DNA of 64,000 nt from an uncultured Muribaculaceae bacterium (GTDB lineage Bacteria > Bacteroidota > Bacteroidia > Bacteroidales > Muribaculaceae). The DNA is taken from positions 1 through 64,000 of the forward strand of contig CAJTRT010000003.1 of NCBI GenBank assembly GCA_910579105.1, read 5' to 3'. Both the position numbers and the translations under genes were made by a program. Shown here piece by piece: positions 1-8,372 of this stretch (positions are counted from its first letter, which is position 1; every line of letters begins with the position of its first letter). A model generated the notes under the pieces. That model saw nothing but the letters and a program-made list of their open reading frames with translations. It had not been told where the DNA came from and ran no database searches.

Positions 1-706
1 CGTAGGCGGCGGGGTTCTGTTGCAGCGAGCGGGTGACGATTTCGTCGGAGATTACGAGAGGCTCGCCGGCGGGGGTCGACTGGTCGAGGAGGTCGAGTAT
101 GTTCAGCAGCTTTCGGGCGTCGCCCCCCGAGAAGCGGAACAAGGCGTCAGTTTCCTTGACCTTTACCTGGCGGGTCGACAGTATTTCGTCGAGCGACAGC
201 GCGCGGTCGAGGAGTGTCTGCAACTCGGGAGCCTCGAGGGGTTTGAGCGTGTAGACCTGCGCCCGGCTCAGGAGCGGGCGTATCACTTCGAAAGAGGGGT
301 TCTCGGTGGTGGCTCCGATGAGGGTCACTATTCCCTGCTCGACGGCTCCGAGGAGTGAGTCCTGCTGCGACTTGCTGAAACGGTGGATCTCGTCGATGAA
401 CAGGATTGGGCGCCCCTGGGAGAACATAGAGCGGGCGTCGGCGCGGCACCGCTCGATGACCTCGCGCACGTCCTTCACCCCGGCTGTGACCGCCGAGAGG
501 GTGTGGAACTGCGACTTGGTGGTGTTGGCTATTATGCGCGCGATGGTCGTTTTGCCAACCCCCGGGGGGCCCCAGAGGATGAACGAGCTGACGTTGCCGG
601 AATCAATCATGCGGCGCAGGATGCCTCCCGGCCCGACGAGGTGGGTCTGGCCGATGTATTCGTCGAGGTTTTTCGGGCGTAGCCTTTCGGCGAGAGGAGC
701 GAGCAT
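1..706 (-). CDS. rarA: Replication-associated recombination protein A (RarA/MgsA AAA+ ATPase), partial
   Basis: The N-terminal 235 residues are present and the C-terminus runs off the left edge. Walker A GPPGVGKT lies at residues 46-53 and Walker B ILFIDEIH has its acidic pair at D105/E106. The sensor-1 region reads GATTENPSFE and an arginine-finger-type LLSRAQV follows, all typical of RarA. The family acts at stalled replication forks and is related to clamp-loader ATPases and RuvB. The ATG at 706 gives the usual start (MLAPLAERLRPKNLDEYIGQ). It is transcribed leftward, divergent from the small membrane protein at 937. The missing part would hold the lid and tetramerisation domains. Confidence 0.93.
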   Translation of the reverse strand, partial: MLAPLAERLRPKNLDEYIGQTHLVGPGGILRRMIDSGNVSSFILWGPPGVGKTTIARIIANTTKSQFHTLSAVTAGVKDVREVIERCRADARSMFSQGRPILFIDEIHRFSKSQQDSLLGAVEQGIVTLIGATTENPSFEVIRPLLSRAQVYTLKPLEAPELQTLLDRALSLDEILSTRQVKVKETDALFRFSGGDARKLLNILDLLDQSTPAGEPLVISDEIVTRSLQQNPAAY

Positions 707-936
707 GGCGTAAGTCGTGTTGTTTTATGCGCGAAATTACGGGTTTTCGGTGTCGCGGCGGGGTGGCGGCGTGTTAACATTGCTTAATAATCGCGTCGGG
801 CCGGGGGATTCCCGGCGCTGTTCCGCCGAATTTGGTTAATTTTACAAACTGAACAATGGGGCCGCGCGGAGTTCCGCGCCCTGAACAAAGGGGTGCCTCG
901 GAGTGTTTCCCAAGAAAACCCAAAATCAACTATATT

Positions 937-1161
937 ATGGCTAATCAGGACAACGGAAGAGGGATACCATCCACTATGAGGACAGTATTCGGCATTTTCA
1001 TGATAATAATCTATGTCGGGATGGGCGTGCTGCTCTTCATCGACTTCTTTGACTTCTCGGCCGGGTGGCAGTGGCTGCGCTGGGTCGGCGGGTCGCTGTT
1101 CGTGGTCTATGGCCTGTGGCGCGCTTACAGGCAGTTCTCAGGAATCGATTCGGCGGTCTGA
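937..1161 (+). CDS. Small two-helix inner-membrane protein, function unknown
   Basis: The product has 74 residues if translation starts at ATG 937 (MANQDNGRG). A longer reading from 856 would add 27 arginine/proline-rich residues that look like untranslated DNA, so I prefer 937. Two hydrophobic segments are visible, FGIFMIIIYVGMGVLLFIDFF and WVGGSLFVVYGLWRAY, followed by a short basic tail. It lies 175 bp upstream of the PstS-like lipoprotein on the same strand and may belong to the same functional group. I do not recognise a named family, and function cannot be assigned from sequence. Confidence 0.7.
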   Translation: MANQDNGRGIPSTMRTVFGIFMIIIYVGMGVLLFIDFFDFSAGWQWLRWVGGSLFVVYGLWRAYRQFSGIDSAV

Positions 1162-1207
1162 TAACTATATTTAGGAGCAAAAGTTTCCTTTTTTGAGAAA
1201 CTTCTGT

Positions 1208-1215
1208 TAACTTTG
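1208..1215 (+). promoter_or_regulatory. Putative Bacteroidota -7 promoter element
   Basis: TAACTTTG matches the TAnnTTTG -7 consensus and sits about 120 nt before the PstS-like gene. A -33 element is only weakly visible (TTTC near 1184). The reading is by motif only. Confidence 0.35.
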
Positions 1216-1336
1216 CTTGCCGATAGTAGTCTAACGGCAAGAGAAGCCTCCGCCGGGCGGTGCGCGGCCAGCGGTTTCCGCGAGGCCGCGGAACACTGCC
1301 GCGGCGGTTCCGGTGCGATACATACCTTTTTGAAAA

Positions 1337-2329
1337 ATGAGATTCAGCAACATATCAGCCGCGGCGCTCGCCGCCATCCTCGTGCTGCCGCTCGGGGCGT
1401 GCGAGGGGAAGGGTGGCAAGCGCCAGCTGCCGACCGGCAACACTTCGACATCCGGCACGGTCGTGATAGCGGCCGACGCCTCGTTCCAGAACATCGTGCA
1501 GGAGGAAATCGACGTGTTCGAGTACATCTACCCGGCCGCTTCGGTCCTCGCCCGGTATACCGACGAGAAGGCGGCCGTGGACTCGCTTCTGTTCGGCTCG
1601 GCCCGCTGCGCCGTCATTTCGCGCGAGCTCACGAAGGAGGAGAACTCCTTCCTCCGCGACAAGAAGCATTTCGCCAAGACAAAGAAAATCGCGGTTGACG
1701 CGATCGCGGTGATCGTCAACGACGGGAACCCGATAGAGAACCTTTCGATCGGTGAGCTCCGGGAGATTCTTTCCGGCGAGGTAACCGAGTGGGGGCAGCT
1801 TTCGCCGACCAAGCTGGGCAAAATCCAGGTGGTGTTCGACCACAGCGGGTCGTCGGTAGTCAAATATATGGCTGACTCCGTGCTGCGCGGAGCCAAGTAT
1901 GCCGACAATGTTGCCTCGGCGGAGACTATGCCGGCGGTTTTCGAGGCGGTCAAGGAGCGGGAGAACGCCATAGGCCTCGTGAGCGTGAGTTGGATTTCCT
2001 CCGACCTGAAAAGCGCCGACCTCTCGGCCGAGGAGCGACTGAAAACCCTGGAGGTCGACGACACGACCGCCACCTCCTTCACCGACGAGGTTAAAGTGCT
2101 CCCGATACGCCGCGACAACTCGCTGACAGCCTACAAGCCCTACCAGGCCTATATCTTCGACGGACGCTATCCGCTGTTCCGCTCCATATGGATGGTGAAC
2201 ACGGGGGCTGCGGGATCGCTCGCCTCGGGCTTTTTCTCCTTCGTCACCTCGTTCAGGGGGCAGAAGCTGATACAACAGACAGGGGTTCTCCCGGCCACCG
2301 TGCACCAGCGGATGGTGTCTGTTGAATGA
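1337..2329 (+). CDS. PstS-like phosphate-binding lipoprotein
   Basis: The product has 330 residues. An SpII signal ends in LPLGAC with the lipidated cysteine at residue 22, so it is probably anchored in the outer or inner membrane facing the periplasm. The body has the periplasmic-binding-protein fold seen in PstS-type proteins, with VVIAADASFQNIVQEEIDVF near the N-terminus and VVFDHSGSSVVKYM, an SGSS phosphate-loop-like motif, in the middle. No pstCAB genes are adjacent. Instead it is followed after 39 bp by a TPR protein. From memory, Bacteroidales often place such PstS-like proteins next to ExbBD/TonB and TPR genes. Phosphate as ligand is inferred from the family. Confidence 0.8.
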   Translation: MRFSNISAAALAAILVLPLGACEGKGGKRQLPTGNTSTSGTVVIAADASFQNIVQEEIDVFEYIYPAASVLARYTDEKAAVDSLLFGSARCAVISRELTKEENSFLRDKKHFAKTKKIAVDAIAVIVNDGNPIENLSIGELREILSGEVTEWGQLSPTKLGKIQVVFDHSGSSVVKYMADSVLRGAKYADNVASAETMPAVFEAVKERENAIGLVSVSWISSDLKSADLSAEERLKTLEVDDTTATSFTDEVKVLPIRRDNSLTAYKPYQAYIFDGRYPLFRSIWMVNTGAAGSLASGFFSFVTSFRGQKLIQQTGVLPATVHQRMVSVE

Positions 2330-2368
2330 CAGTGCAAATCATAAATCGCTTAAAAACATAAAAAACCA

Positions 2369-4012
2369 ATGAAATCCAAATTCATTCTCAGCCTGCTCTT
2401 AGGCTCGGCTCTCGGCCTCTCGGCCCAGGGCTTCAAGGACGGTGTGGAATACTACCGCGCCGACCAGCCCGAGGAAGCTCTGATTATCCTCACCAACACG
2501 CTCAACCAGCCCGGAACCGAACAGGCAACATCCTATTACTACCTCGGCCAGATCGCCATGCAGAAGGGGGACAAGGCCAAGGCTAAGGAATATTTCGAGA
2601 AGGGTCTCGCCGCCGATCCCGCCAACGGCTACAACTATGTTGGCATGGGCGCCCTCGCCCTGGCGGCCGGCAATCCCGGGCAGGCCAAGGACTATTTCAA
2701 GGACGCCAAGGGGAAGGCCAAGAAGAACGCCGACGTGCTGACGGAGATCGCACGCGCGTATTTCATCGCCGACCCGGTCAAGTATGACACCGAGATTGAC
2801 AAGGCACTTGCCGACGCCAAGAAGGCCGACAAGCGCGCCGCCGCCCCGTTCATCCTCGAGGGTGACCGCCTGGCTCCCACCAACGTCGGTGATGCGGCCG
2901 GCATGTACGAGATGGCCGCGCAGTTCGACCACGACGCCAAGGTGCCCGACCAGCACCCCGAAGCGTATGTGAAATACGCCCGCACCTACTTCCGCGTCAA
3001 CCCGCAGTTCGCGATCCAGAAGCTGAAAGACCTGCTGTCGTACCAGCCCAACTCGGCCCTGGCCCAGCGCGAGCTCGCCGAGAAATACTACGACAACAAC
3101 CAGCTCACAATGGCCGCCCAGCAGTATGAGCAGTATATCCAGAACCCCAACTCGTTCAAGAAGGACAAGCAGCGCCTCGTAGGCCTCCTGTTCTTCGCCC
3201 AGCGCTACCCCGAGAGCTACGCCCTCGCCGGGGAGATCCTGAAAGAGGAGCCCGCTAACTTCTACATGCAGCGCATGCAGTTCTACAACAAGAAGGCCAT
3301 GGGCGAGAAGGAAGCAGCGAAGGCTGCCGCGGAGACCCTTATGGCCAACCCCAAGGCCGAGCTTAACTCGCAGGACTACACCCAGTATGGCGAACTCCTG
3401 CAGGATATGGGCGACGACACCACCGCCGTGCTGATGTATGAGAAGGCCGTCGGCGCTTCACCCGACAAGGTCGCCCTCCTGAAAGACCTTTCGAGCGCCT
3501 ACAACAAGGCCCTGATGTTCGACAAGGCCGCCGAGACGATGGAGCGCTACATGGCCGCTTCCGGCGACGACAACCTCAACGACCAGCTGCAGCTCGCCCT
3601 GCGCTGGAACGCCGTGGCCGCCTCCAAGATGGAGACCGATTCCGTAGCCTCGCAGGCAGCGTCGCAGAAAGCTATCGCCGCTATCGAGAAGGTGAAGGCC
3701 GAGATCAACGACAACCCCATCGTGCTCAACAACTACGCCCGCATAATGATGACGGCCAACCGCAACGTGTACGACCAGGCGGTCTACGATGCCGACCTCG
3801 CCACCCTGGCCTGCCTCGACGCTGATCCCGCGAACCTGGAGAATCGCAAGTCGATGTACACGCAGGTTCTCGGCCGCCTCGGCAACTATGAGATTTCCAA
3901 TCTCAAGGATGTCGACAAGGCACGCGCGACATTCACCCGCTTCTACGAGATTTCCCCGTCAGAGGAGCTGAAGGCCTACCTGGAGACCCTGGCTCCCGCA
4001 GAGACCAAATAA
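2369..4012 (+). CDS. Periplasmic tetratricopeptide-repeat protein
   Basis: The product has 547 residues with a cleavable signal peptide (MKSKFILSLLLGSALGLSAQ). Consecutive TPR units cover most of the length, for example ATSYYYLGQIAMQKGDKAKA and YNYVGMGALALAAGNPGQA, and are rich in Ala, Tyr and Lys. TPR arrays mediate protein-protein interaction, so a scaffold role in the envelope is likely. It lies 39 bp after the PstS-like gene and ends just before a strong terminator, so the two form an operon. Codon use is strongly biased to C/G-ending codons, suggesting high expression. A second secreted TPR protein follows gyrA at 53656. Confidence 0.85.
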   Translation: MKSKFILSLLLGSALGLSAQGFKDGVEYYRADQPEEALIILTNTLNQPGTEQATSYYYLGQIAMQKGDKAKAKEYFEKGLAADPANGYNYVGMGALALAAGNPGQAKDYFKDAKGKAKKNADVLTEIARAYFIADPVKYDTEIDKALADAKKADKRAAAPFILEGDRLAPTNVGDAAGMYEMAAQFDHDAKVPDQHPEAYVKYARTYFRVNPQFAIQKLKDLLSYQPNSALAQRELAEKYYDNNQLTMAAQQYEQYIQNPNSFKKDKQRLVGLLFFAQRYPESYALAGEILKEEPANFYMQRMQFYNKKAMGEKEAAKAAAETLMANPKAELNSQDYTQYGELLQDMGDDTTAVLMYEKAVGASPDKVALLKDLSSAYNKALMFDKAAETMERYMAASGDDNLNDQLQLALRWNAVAASKMETDSVASQAASQKAIAAIEKVKAEINDNPIVLNNYARIMMTANRNVYDQAVYDADLATLACLDADPANLENRKSMYTQVLGRLGNYEISNLKDVDKARATFTRFYEISPSEELKAYLETLAPAETK

Positions 4013-4037
4013 GCCACTTTCCAGAATTTGATATTGA

Positions 4038-4070
4038 GCCGCGCCTCCCGCACAGGGAGCGCGGCTTTTT
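4038..4070 (+). terminator. Rho-independent terminator after the TPR gene
   Basis: A GCCGCGC(C)TCCC / GGGAGCGCGGC stem with a five-base loop is followed by TTTTT, 25 bp after the stop codon. Confidence 0.85.
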
Positions 4071-4158
4071 CGCGTTTTAGGGGGGACGCGGGGGAATTGG
4101 GGTGAGGAACGGGCGGGGCGGGGCTTTTATGGCTTATTATATTATACGCGTTATATTA

Positions 4159-4181
4159 TACGCGGCACGCCACGTCCCTAC
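4159..4181. repeat. Solo half-copy of the dispersed ACGCGGC/TCCCTAC repeat
   Basis: This 23-mer is identical to the right arm of the composite inverted repeats at 16606 and 19807 except for single-base differences (CCACG here, CCGCG at 16606). No left arm is visible nearby. The rest of the 4071-4318 gap holds AT-rich TATACGCG repeats and no gene I can support. Confidence 0.7.
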
Positions 4182-4318
4182 GGGCAGTGCGGATTCCTCG
4201 CTCGGCTTCCGCCTCGCGCACGACGGGGAGGGGAGAGAAAGGAAGGGGTGGATTGGTGAACAATTTATGTTAAAAATGCTTTTTAATAGTAACAAAGGTT
4301 TATTAAAGGGATAATGAC

Positions 4319-4546
4319 ATGAACAGAACCGGTAAAAGCCTTTTTTGGGCGGGATTCATACTGACGATAGCTGTGGTCATAGGATTCATAGTGATGATGA
4401 TGGTGGGGGTAGCGCCGTTCACGACGTGGGTTTCCGCGCTGACACTCTGCGGGCTGGTGCTCGTGGGGGCTTTGCTGATGTACCTCGGGCGCTCCTTCGA
4501 GCGGGGAACCGGTCCCGGCTCCACAGACCGGGAGATAGATGACTGA
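4319..4546 (+). CDS. Small two-helix membrane protein, function unknown
   Basis: The product has 75 residues. It has two hydrophobic helices (LFWAGFILTIAVVIGFIVMMM and WVSALTLCGLVLVGALLMYL) joined by a short loop, with a charged C-terminal tail (SFERGTGPGSTDREIDD). The ATG is preceded by an A-rich leader, AAGGGATAATGAC, with a plausible ribosome site. It stands alone between a terminator and the RluA-type gene, and no family is recognised. Confidence 0.6.
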   Translation: MNRTGKSLFWAGFILTIAVVIGFIVMMMVGVAPFTTWVSALTLCGLVLVGALLMYLGRSFERGTGPGSTDREIDD

Positions 4547-4598
4547 TGCCTAATGGCTGACTAATGGCTGACCATTGATGCGGCGGTAGGGCGACTGA

Positions 4599-4630
4599 TT
4601 TGTTTTTCCCCGCGAAAGCGCGTAAATTCG
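4599..4630 (+). promoter_or_regulatory. Bacteroidota promoter (-33 TTTG, N20, -7 TAAATTCG)
   Basis: TTTG at 4599-4602 is separated by 20 nt from TAAATTCG at 4623-4630. The expected transcription start is about 4637, which is the ATG of the pseudouridine synthase gene, so the mRNA could be almost leaderless. Confidence 0.55.
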
Positions 4631-4636
4631 CGGATT

Positions 4637-5374
4637 ATGGAAGTGATTTACGAGGATAACCACATAATAGTTGTCAATAAGGCACCTGGCGAGATCGTGC
4701 AGGGCGACAAGACAGGCGACGAGCCGCTCGTCGATACCGTGCGGCGCTGGATCAAGGAGAAGTACGCCAAGCCGGGGAACGTGTTCTGCGGGGTGGTCCA
4801 CCGCCTCGACCGCCCGGTCGGGGGGCTGGTGGTGTTCGCCAAGACCTCCAAGGCGCTTGAGCGCATGAACCGGCTTTTCCGCGAAGGTGAGGTGGTCAAA
4901 ACCTACTGGGCCGTTACCCGGGGCATACCCCGCGAACCTCAGGCCGAGCTGCGCCACTGGCTGTTGCCGGTGGAGAAGAACAACAAGTCGTACCTCTATG
5001 ACGAGCCCCGCGAAGGGGCCAAGGAGGCTCGGCTGCGCTACCGGCAGATCGCGTCGACGGAGCGCTACCGTCTGCTGGAAGTGGAGTTGCTGACGGGGCG
5101 CAAGCACCAGATCCGCGCCCAGCTCGCCTCGATCGGCTGCCCGGTGAAAGGGGATCTCAAATACGGCGACAAGCGCTCGAATCCCGACGGGGGCATATCG
5201 CTCATGGCGCGGCATATCGAGTTCACCCACCCTGTGAGCGGGGAGCGGATCTCTCTCACGGCACCCGTGCCCGACGACAACCTCTGGCGCGCTCTGGAAG
5301 AGGACGCCGCCCGGGGCGGGGCAGAAATGATTGTCGAAACCAAAGACCGATGGAGAAGAAAGACCTTAGAATAG
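4637..5374 (+). CDS. RluA-family RNA pseudouridine synthase
   Basis: The product has 245 residues. It carries the RluA signature HRLDRPVGG with catalytic aspartate D58, and the later motif LLEVELLTGRKHQIRAQL typical of the family. There is no N-terminal S4 domain, so it is the short RluA/TruC-like form. It isomerises uridine to pseudouridine in rRNA or tRNA; the target site cannot be told from sequence. Its 3' end overlaps fmt by 25 nt, implying translational coupling. The start is fixed by the conserved YEDNHIIVVNK a few residues in and by the promoter immediately upstream. Confidence 0.9.
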   Translation: MEVIYEDNHIIVVNKAPGEIVQGDKTGDEPLVDTVRRWIKEKYAKPGNVFCGVVHRLDRPVGGLVVFAKTSKALERMNRLFREGEVVKTYWAVTRGIPREPQAELRHWLLPVEKNNKSYLYDEPREGAKEARLRYRQIASTERYRLLEVELLTGRKHQIRAQLASIGCPVKGDLKYGDKRSNPDGGISLMARHIEFTHPVSGERISLTAPVPDDNLWRALEEDAARGGAEMIVETKDRWRRKTLE

Positions 5375-6327
5375 TGTTCCTCGGAACGCCCGATTTCGCA
5401 GTGGAGAGTCTGCGGCGCATTGTGGAGGAGGGCTACAACGTTGTCGGCGTGGTCACGATGCCCGACAAGCCGGCGGGCCGGGGACACAGGATGTACCAGT
5501 CGCCGGTGAAGGAGTTCGCCCTCGAAAAGGGGCTGAGGCTGATGCAGCCCGCGAAGCTCAAAGACCCGGAGTTCGTGGAGGAGCTGAGAGCGCTCGACGC
5601 CGACCTGTTCATCGTCATAGCGTTCCGCATGCTCCCCGAGGTGGTGTGGACGATGCCGCGCCTGGGGACGTTCAACCTGCACGCTTCGCTGCTCCCGCGC
5701 TACCGCGGAGCCGCCCCGATAAACTGGGCGGTGATCAACGGCGACAAGGAAACTGGCGTGACGACGTTTTTCCTGAAACACGAGATCGACACCGGCGACA
5801 TACTGCGCCAGGAACGTATCGCGATAGGGGATGACGAGAACGTGGGCTCGGTGCACGACCGGCTGATGGCACTCGGCGCGGAGCTGACGCTCGACACCAT
5901 ATCCCACATAATAGCCGGAGACCTCCGACCGCGGCCGCAGGCCGAGCTGACCGGCGGCGCGGAACCGGCCCCGGCGCCGAAAATCTTCCGCGACACCTGC
6001 CATATTGATTTCGGCTGTCCGGCGGAGGAGGTACGCAACCTCGTGCGAGGCCTTTCGCCCTATCCCGCGGCGTGGTGCGAGCTGCGCCGCGGTGATGACC
6101 CGGATGGCGCGCCGTTGTCGGTACTTAAAGTGTTCGATAGCCGTAAGGCCGACGCTCGCGGCCTTAAGCCTGGCGAGGTTTCGGCCGAAGGCGGAAGACT
6201 GCTCGTCGGTTGCGGCGACGGACAGGCGCTGGAGCTGACGGAGGTGCAGCCGTCGGGAAAGCGGCGCATGACCGCCGGAGAGTTCCTGCGCGGCGCGCGG
6301 TTGCCGGAGAACCTGGTGATGGGGTGA
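5350..6327 (+). CDS. fmt: Methionyl-tRNA formyltransferase
   Basis: The product has 325 residues, the usual length. It transfers formyl from 10-formyl-tetrahydrofolate to initiator Met-tRNA. The N-terminal Rossmann domain begins IVFLGTPDFAVESL. The catalytic triad equivalent is visible as N109, H111 (NLHASLLPRYRGAAPI) and D147 (IDTGDI). A C-terminal OB-like domain follows from about residue 210. The gene overlaps the upstream pseudouridine synthase gene by 25 nt and ends 4 bp before the HMA-AraC regulator. In the same region glyA also feeds one-carbon metabolism, though it is not contiguous. Confidence 0.96.
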   Translation: MEKKDLRIVFLGTPDFAVESLRRIVEEGYNVVGVVTMPDKPAGRGHRMYQSPVKEFALEKGLRLMQPAKLKDPEFVEELRALDADLFIVIAFRMLPEVVWTMPRLGTFNLHASLLPRYRGAAPINWAVINGDKETGVTTFFLKHEIDTGDILRQERIAIGDDENVGSVHDRLMALGAELTLDTISHIIAGDLRPRPQAELTGGAEPAPAPKIFRDTCHIDFGCPAEEVRNLVRGLSPYPAAWCELRRGDDPDGAPLSVLKVFDSRKADARGLKPGEVSAEGGRLLVGCGDGQALELTEVQPSGKRRMTAGEFLRGARLPENLVMG

Positions 6328-6331
6328 GGCG

Positions 6332-6892
6332 ATGGAGATCAAGATAAAGAACATGGTGTGCCAGCACTGCGTGCGCGCCGTAGAGCGAGCGTTGGCTGAC
6401 GCCGGTTTCGAGGTGCTCTCCGCCAGTCTCGGTTCAGCCAGGATAGGCGGAGGGCAGCTTTCGGGGCGGAGTCTCGAACGGCTCGACACCGCGCTGCGAG
6501 CCGAGGGATTCGACCGGGTGACCGACCCGCGCGACGCCGTCGTGGAGCGCGTCAAGCACGCGATTCTGCGCCATGTCAGGGAGGAGAACTGCAAGTTTAA
6601 CCTCTCGGCGTGCCTGTCGGACCATGTGGGTATAGAATACGACACCCTGAGCCGCATATTCTCGGCCCGCGAGGGGCGCACGATCGAGAAATACTTCATA
6701 GCCCAGCGGGTCGAGCTGGTTAAGGAGCTGCTCGGCTACGGGACGCTGACGCTCACCGAGATAGCCGACAAGGCGGGATATTCGAGTGTGGCGCACCTGT
6801 CGCGCCAGTTCAAGGCGGTCACAGGGCTGACCCCCACACAGTATCTCGCCGATATGGCCGCCTCGTCGCGGATTCCCCTTTCGGAGGTCTGA
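6332..6892 (+). CDS. Heavy-metal-associated-like/AraC-type HTH regulator
   Basis: The product has 186 residues. The N-terminus (about 1-70) resembles an HMA ferredoxin-like domain with a metal-binding MVCQHC motif (C10, C13). Residues 75-180 form an AraC-type double helix-turn-helix, including LTEIADKAGYSSVAHLSRQF and VTGLTPTQY. The likely role is a transcription factor that senses Cu(I), Zn(II) or a similar soft metal through the CxxC site. The next gene encodes an efflux permease that carries its own HMA domain, which supports a metal-response role. It starts 4 bp after fmt, so it may be co-transcribed with it. Metal identity is inference. Confidence 0.82.
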   Translation: MEIKIKNMVCQHCVRAVERALADAGFEVLSASLGSARIGGGQLSGRSLERLDTALRAEGFDRVTDPRDAVVERVKHAILRHVREENCKFNLSACLSDHVGIEYDTLSRIFSAREGRTIEKYFIAQRVELVKELLGYGTLTLTEIADKAGYSSVAHLSRQFKAVTGLTPTQYLADMAASSRIPLSEV

Positions 6893-6942
6893 GAGTGGGG
6901 TCCGGCGGTATCTCCGCGGGATTGTGCAACGGAGGCGCGGAA

Positions 6943-6980
6943 GCGTGTAACACGCGGACGGATGCCAAGTCTTAACTTCG
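6943..6980 (+). promoter_or_regulatory. Palindrome GCGTGT-A-ACACGC plus -7 element ahead of the efflux permease
   Basis: A perfect 6+1+6 palindrome at 6943-6955 overlaps where the -33 element would fall relative to TAACTTCG at 6973-6980. This fits an operator for the upstream AraC-type regulator. Function is inferred from position only. Confidence 0.4.
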
Positions 6981-7002
6981 CGGTATAAAAGAATTACGGC
7001 TT

Positions 7003-8316
7003 ATGGATTTCACACATTTCCTGTACTCTCTTCTGGCGATAGTGAACGCGATGTCGCCCTATGTGCTGCTTGGATTTCTTGTGGCCGGACTGCTGCATGT
7101 GTTCGTGCGTCCCGAAGTGATGGCGAGGCACCTCGCGGGAGGCGGGTGGAAGCCGGTTGTGAAAGCCGCCCTTTTCGGCATACCGCTGCCGCTGTGCTCG
7201 TGCGGGGTGCTCCCTGCGGCTGTCGCGCTGCGGCGCCGCGGCGCGTCAAAGGGAGCCGCCACCTCCTTCCTGATCGCCACACCGCAGACCGGTGTTGACT
7301 CCATAGCCGCGACATATTCGCTCCTTGGACTGCCGTTTGCCATAATCCGGCCGATCGCGGCCCTTTTCGGAGCCGCGGCTGGCGGAATGGCCGTTGACCG
7401 CGCCGACAAAGAGGGGGCTACCGATCCGGCGGCCTTCGAGACAGAGGCGGCCGACGCCATGCCCGGGACGTTCTGGGGCAAGCTGGCCGAGGCGGTCCGC
7501 TACGGTATGGTCGACATGGTGGCCTACGTTGGCAAATGGCTCGTTATCGGGCTGGTGGTGGCGGCGATCATCACCGTTTTCGTGCCAGACGAGCTGTTTG
7601 TGAGGCTGAGCGCCTACCCGGTCATCGCGATGCTGCTGATGGTGCTTGTGGCCGTGCCGATGTATGTGTGCGCTACCGGAAGCATACCCATCGCCCTTTC
7701 GCTGATGCTGAAAGGGCTGACACCGGGGGTGGCTTTCGTGCTGCTGATGGCCGGTCCGGCGGCGAATTTCGCCTCGGTGATGGTTATAGGGCGCGCGATG
7801 GGGCGCAAGGCCACGGCTGTGTATGTCGGGTCGGTGGTGCTTACCGCGCTTCTCTTCGGAATGGTGATCGACTACCTGCTCCCCGCCTCGTGGTTCCTGC
7901 CGGCGGTGACGAGCCTCGATCCCGCATGCCACCACGGCGTTGGAATATTCGAGAGCCTCTGTTCCGTGCTTCTCGCCGGGCTGCTGGTCTACGCGGCGGT
8001 CAGAAACCGCGGCCATAAAAAAGCCTGCCATTGTGGCGGACACGATGAGTGCTTTGTTGTAAAAGAAAACCAAACAAATGAAAAAGACATGATACCTACC
8101 AACACCTACAAAATCGACGGCATGGCCTGCGCCCACTGCCGCATGACAGTTGAAAAAGCCCTGTCAGCGCTTCCCGGAGCGCTGGAAGTCAGCGTCGACC
8201 TCTCGAAGGGGACCGCCACCGTGGTCGGGGCGGTCGACGAGGCGGCTGTCGAGAAAGCCGTGCTGCTGGCCGGTTTCACCTTCGGAGGAGGGCTGAATTC
8301 TTTTGGCGGGGAGTAG
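7003..8316 (+). CDS. SO_0444-family Cu/Zn efflux permease with C-terminal HMA domain
   Basis: The product has 437 residues. The permease part (about 1-335) has eight or more membrane helices and the family signature PLCSCGVLPAAVALRRRGAS. A Cys/His-rich linker (KKACHCGGHDECF) follows. The C-terminal domain from about residue 363 is HMA-type with GMACAHC (C376, C379) and could hand metal to the pore. The protein is thought to export soft metals from the cytoplasm. It lies 110 bp downstream of the HMA-AraC regulator. An internal ATG at 8089 starts exactly at the HMA part, so a free HMA chaperone could also be made, but I see no strong ribosome site to prove it. Confidence 0.88.
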   Translation: MDFTHFLYSLLAIVNAMSPYVLLGFLVAGLLHVFVRPEVMARHLAGGGWKPVVKAALFGIPLPLCSCGVLPAAVALRRRGASKGAATSFLIATPQTGVDSIAATYSLLGLPFAIIRPIAALFGAAAGGMAVDRADKEGATDPAAFETEAADAMPGTFWGKLAEAVRYGMVDMVAYVGKWLVIGLVVAAIITVFVPDELFVRLSAYPVIAMLLMVLVAVPMYVCATGSIPIALSLMLKGLTPGVAFVLLMAGPAANFASVMVIGRAMGRKATAVYVGSVVLTALLFGMVIDYLLPASWFLPAVTSLDPACHHGVGIFESLCSVLLAGLLVYAAVRNRGHKKACHCGGHDECFVVKENQTNEKDMIPTNTYKIDGMACAHCRMTVEKALSALPGALEVSVDLSKGTATVVGAVDEAAVEKAVLLAGFTFGGGLNSFGGE

Positions 8317-8347
8317 TTGGCGGTTCGGTGGATTTTGCTTAACTTTG
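8317..8347 (+). promoter_or_regulatory. Bacteroidota promoter for pyrBI
   Basis: TTG at 8317-8319, a 20-nt spacer and TAACTTTG at 8340-8347 give a good match, 25 nt before the pyrB ATG. Confidence 0.65.
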
Positions 8348-8372
8348 TTGGCAAAACAATTTCCCCGCACCA

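Noticed and set aside
4102..4314. 70-codon frame from GTG in the gap after the TPR gene
   Set aside because: It reads through a repeat element and has no ribosome site.
5065..6699. 544-codon antisense frame across fmt and its neighbours
   Set aside because: It crosses three well-supported genes and shows no domain.
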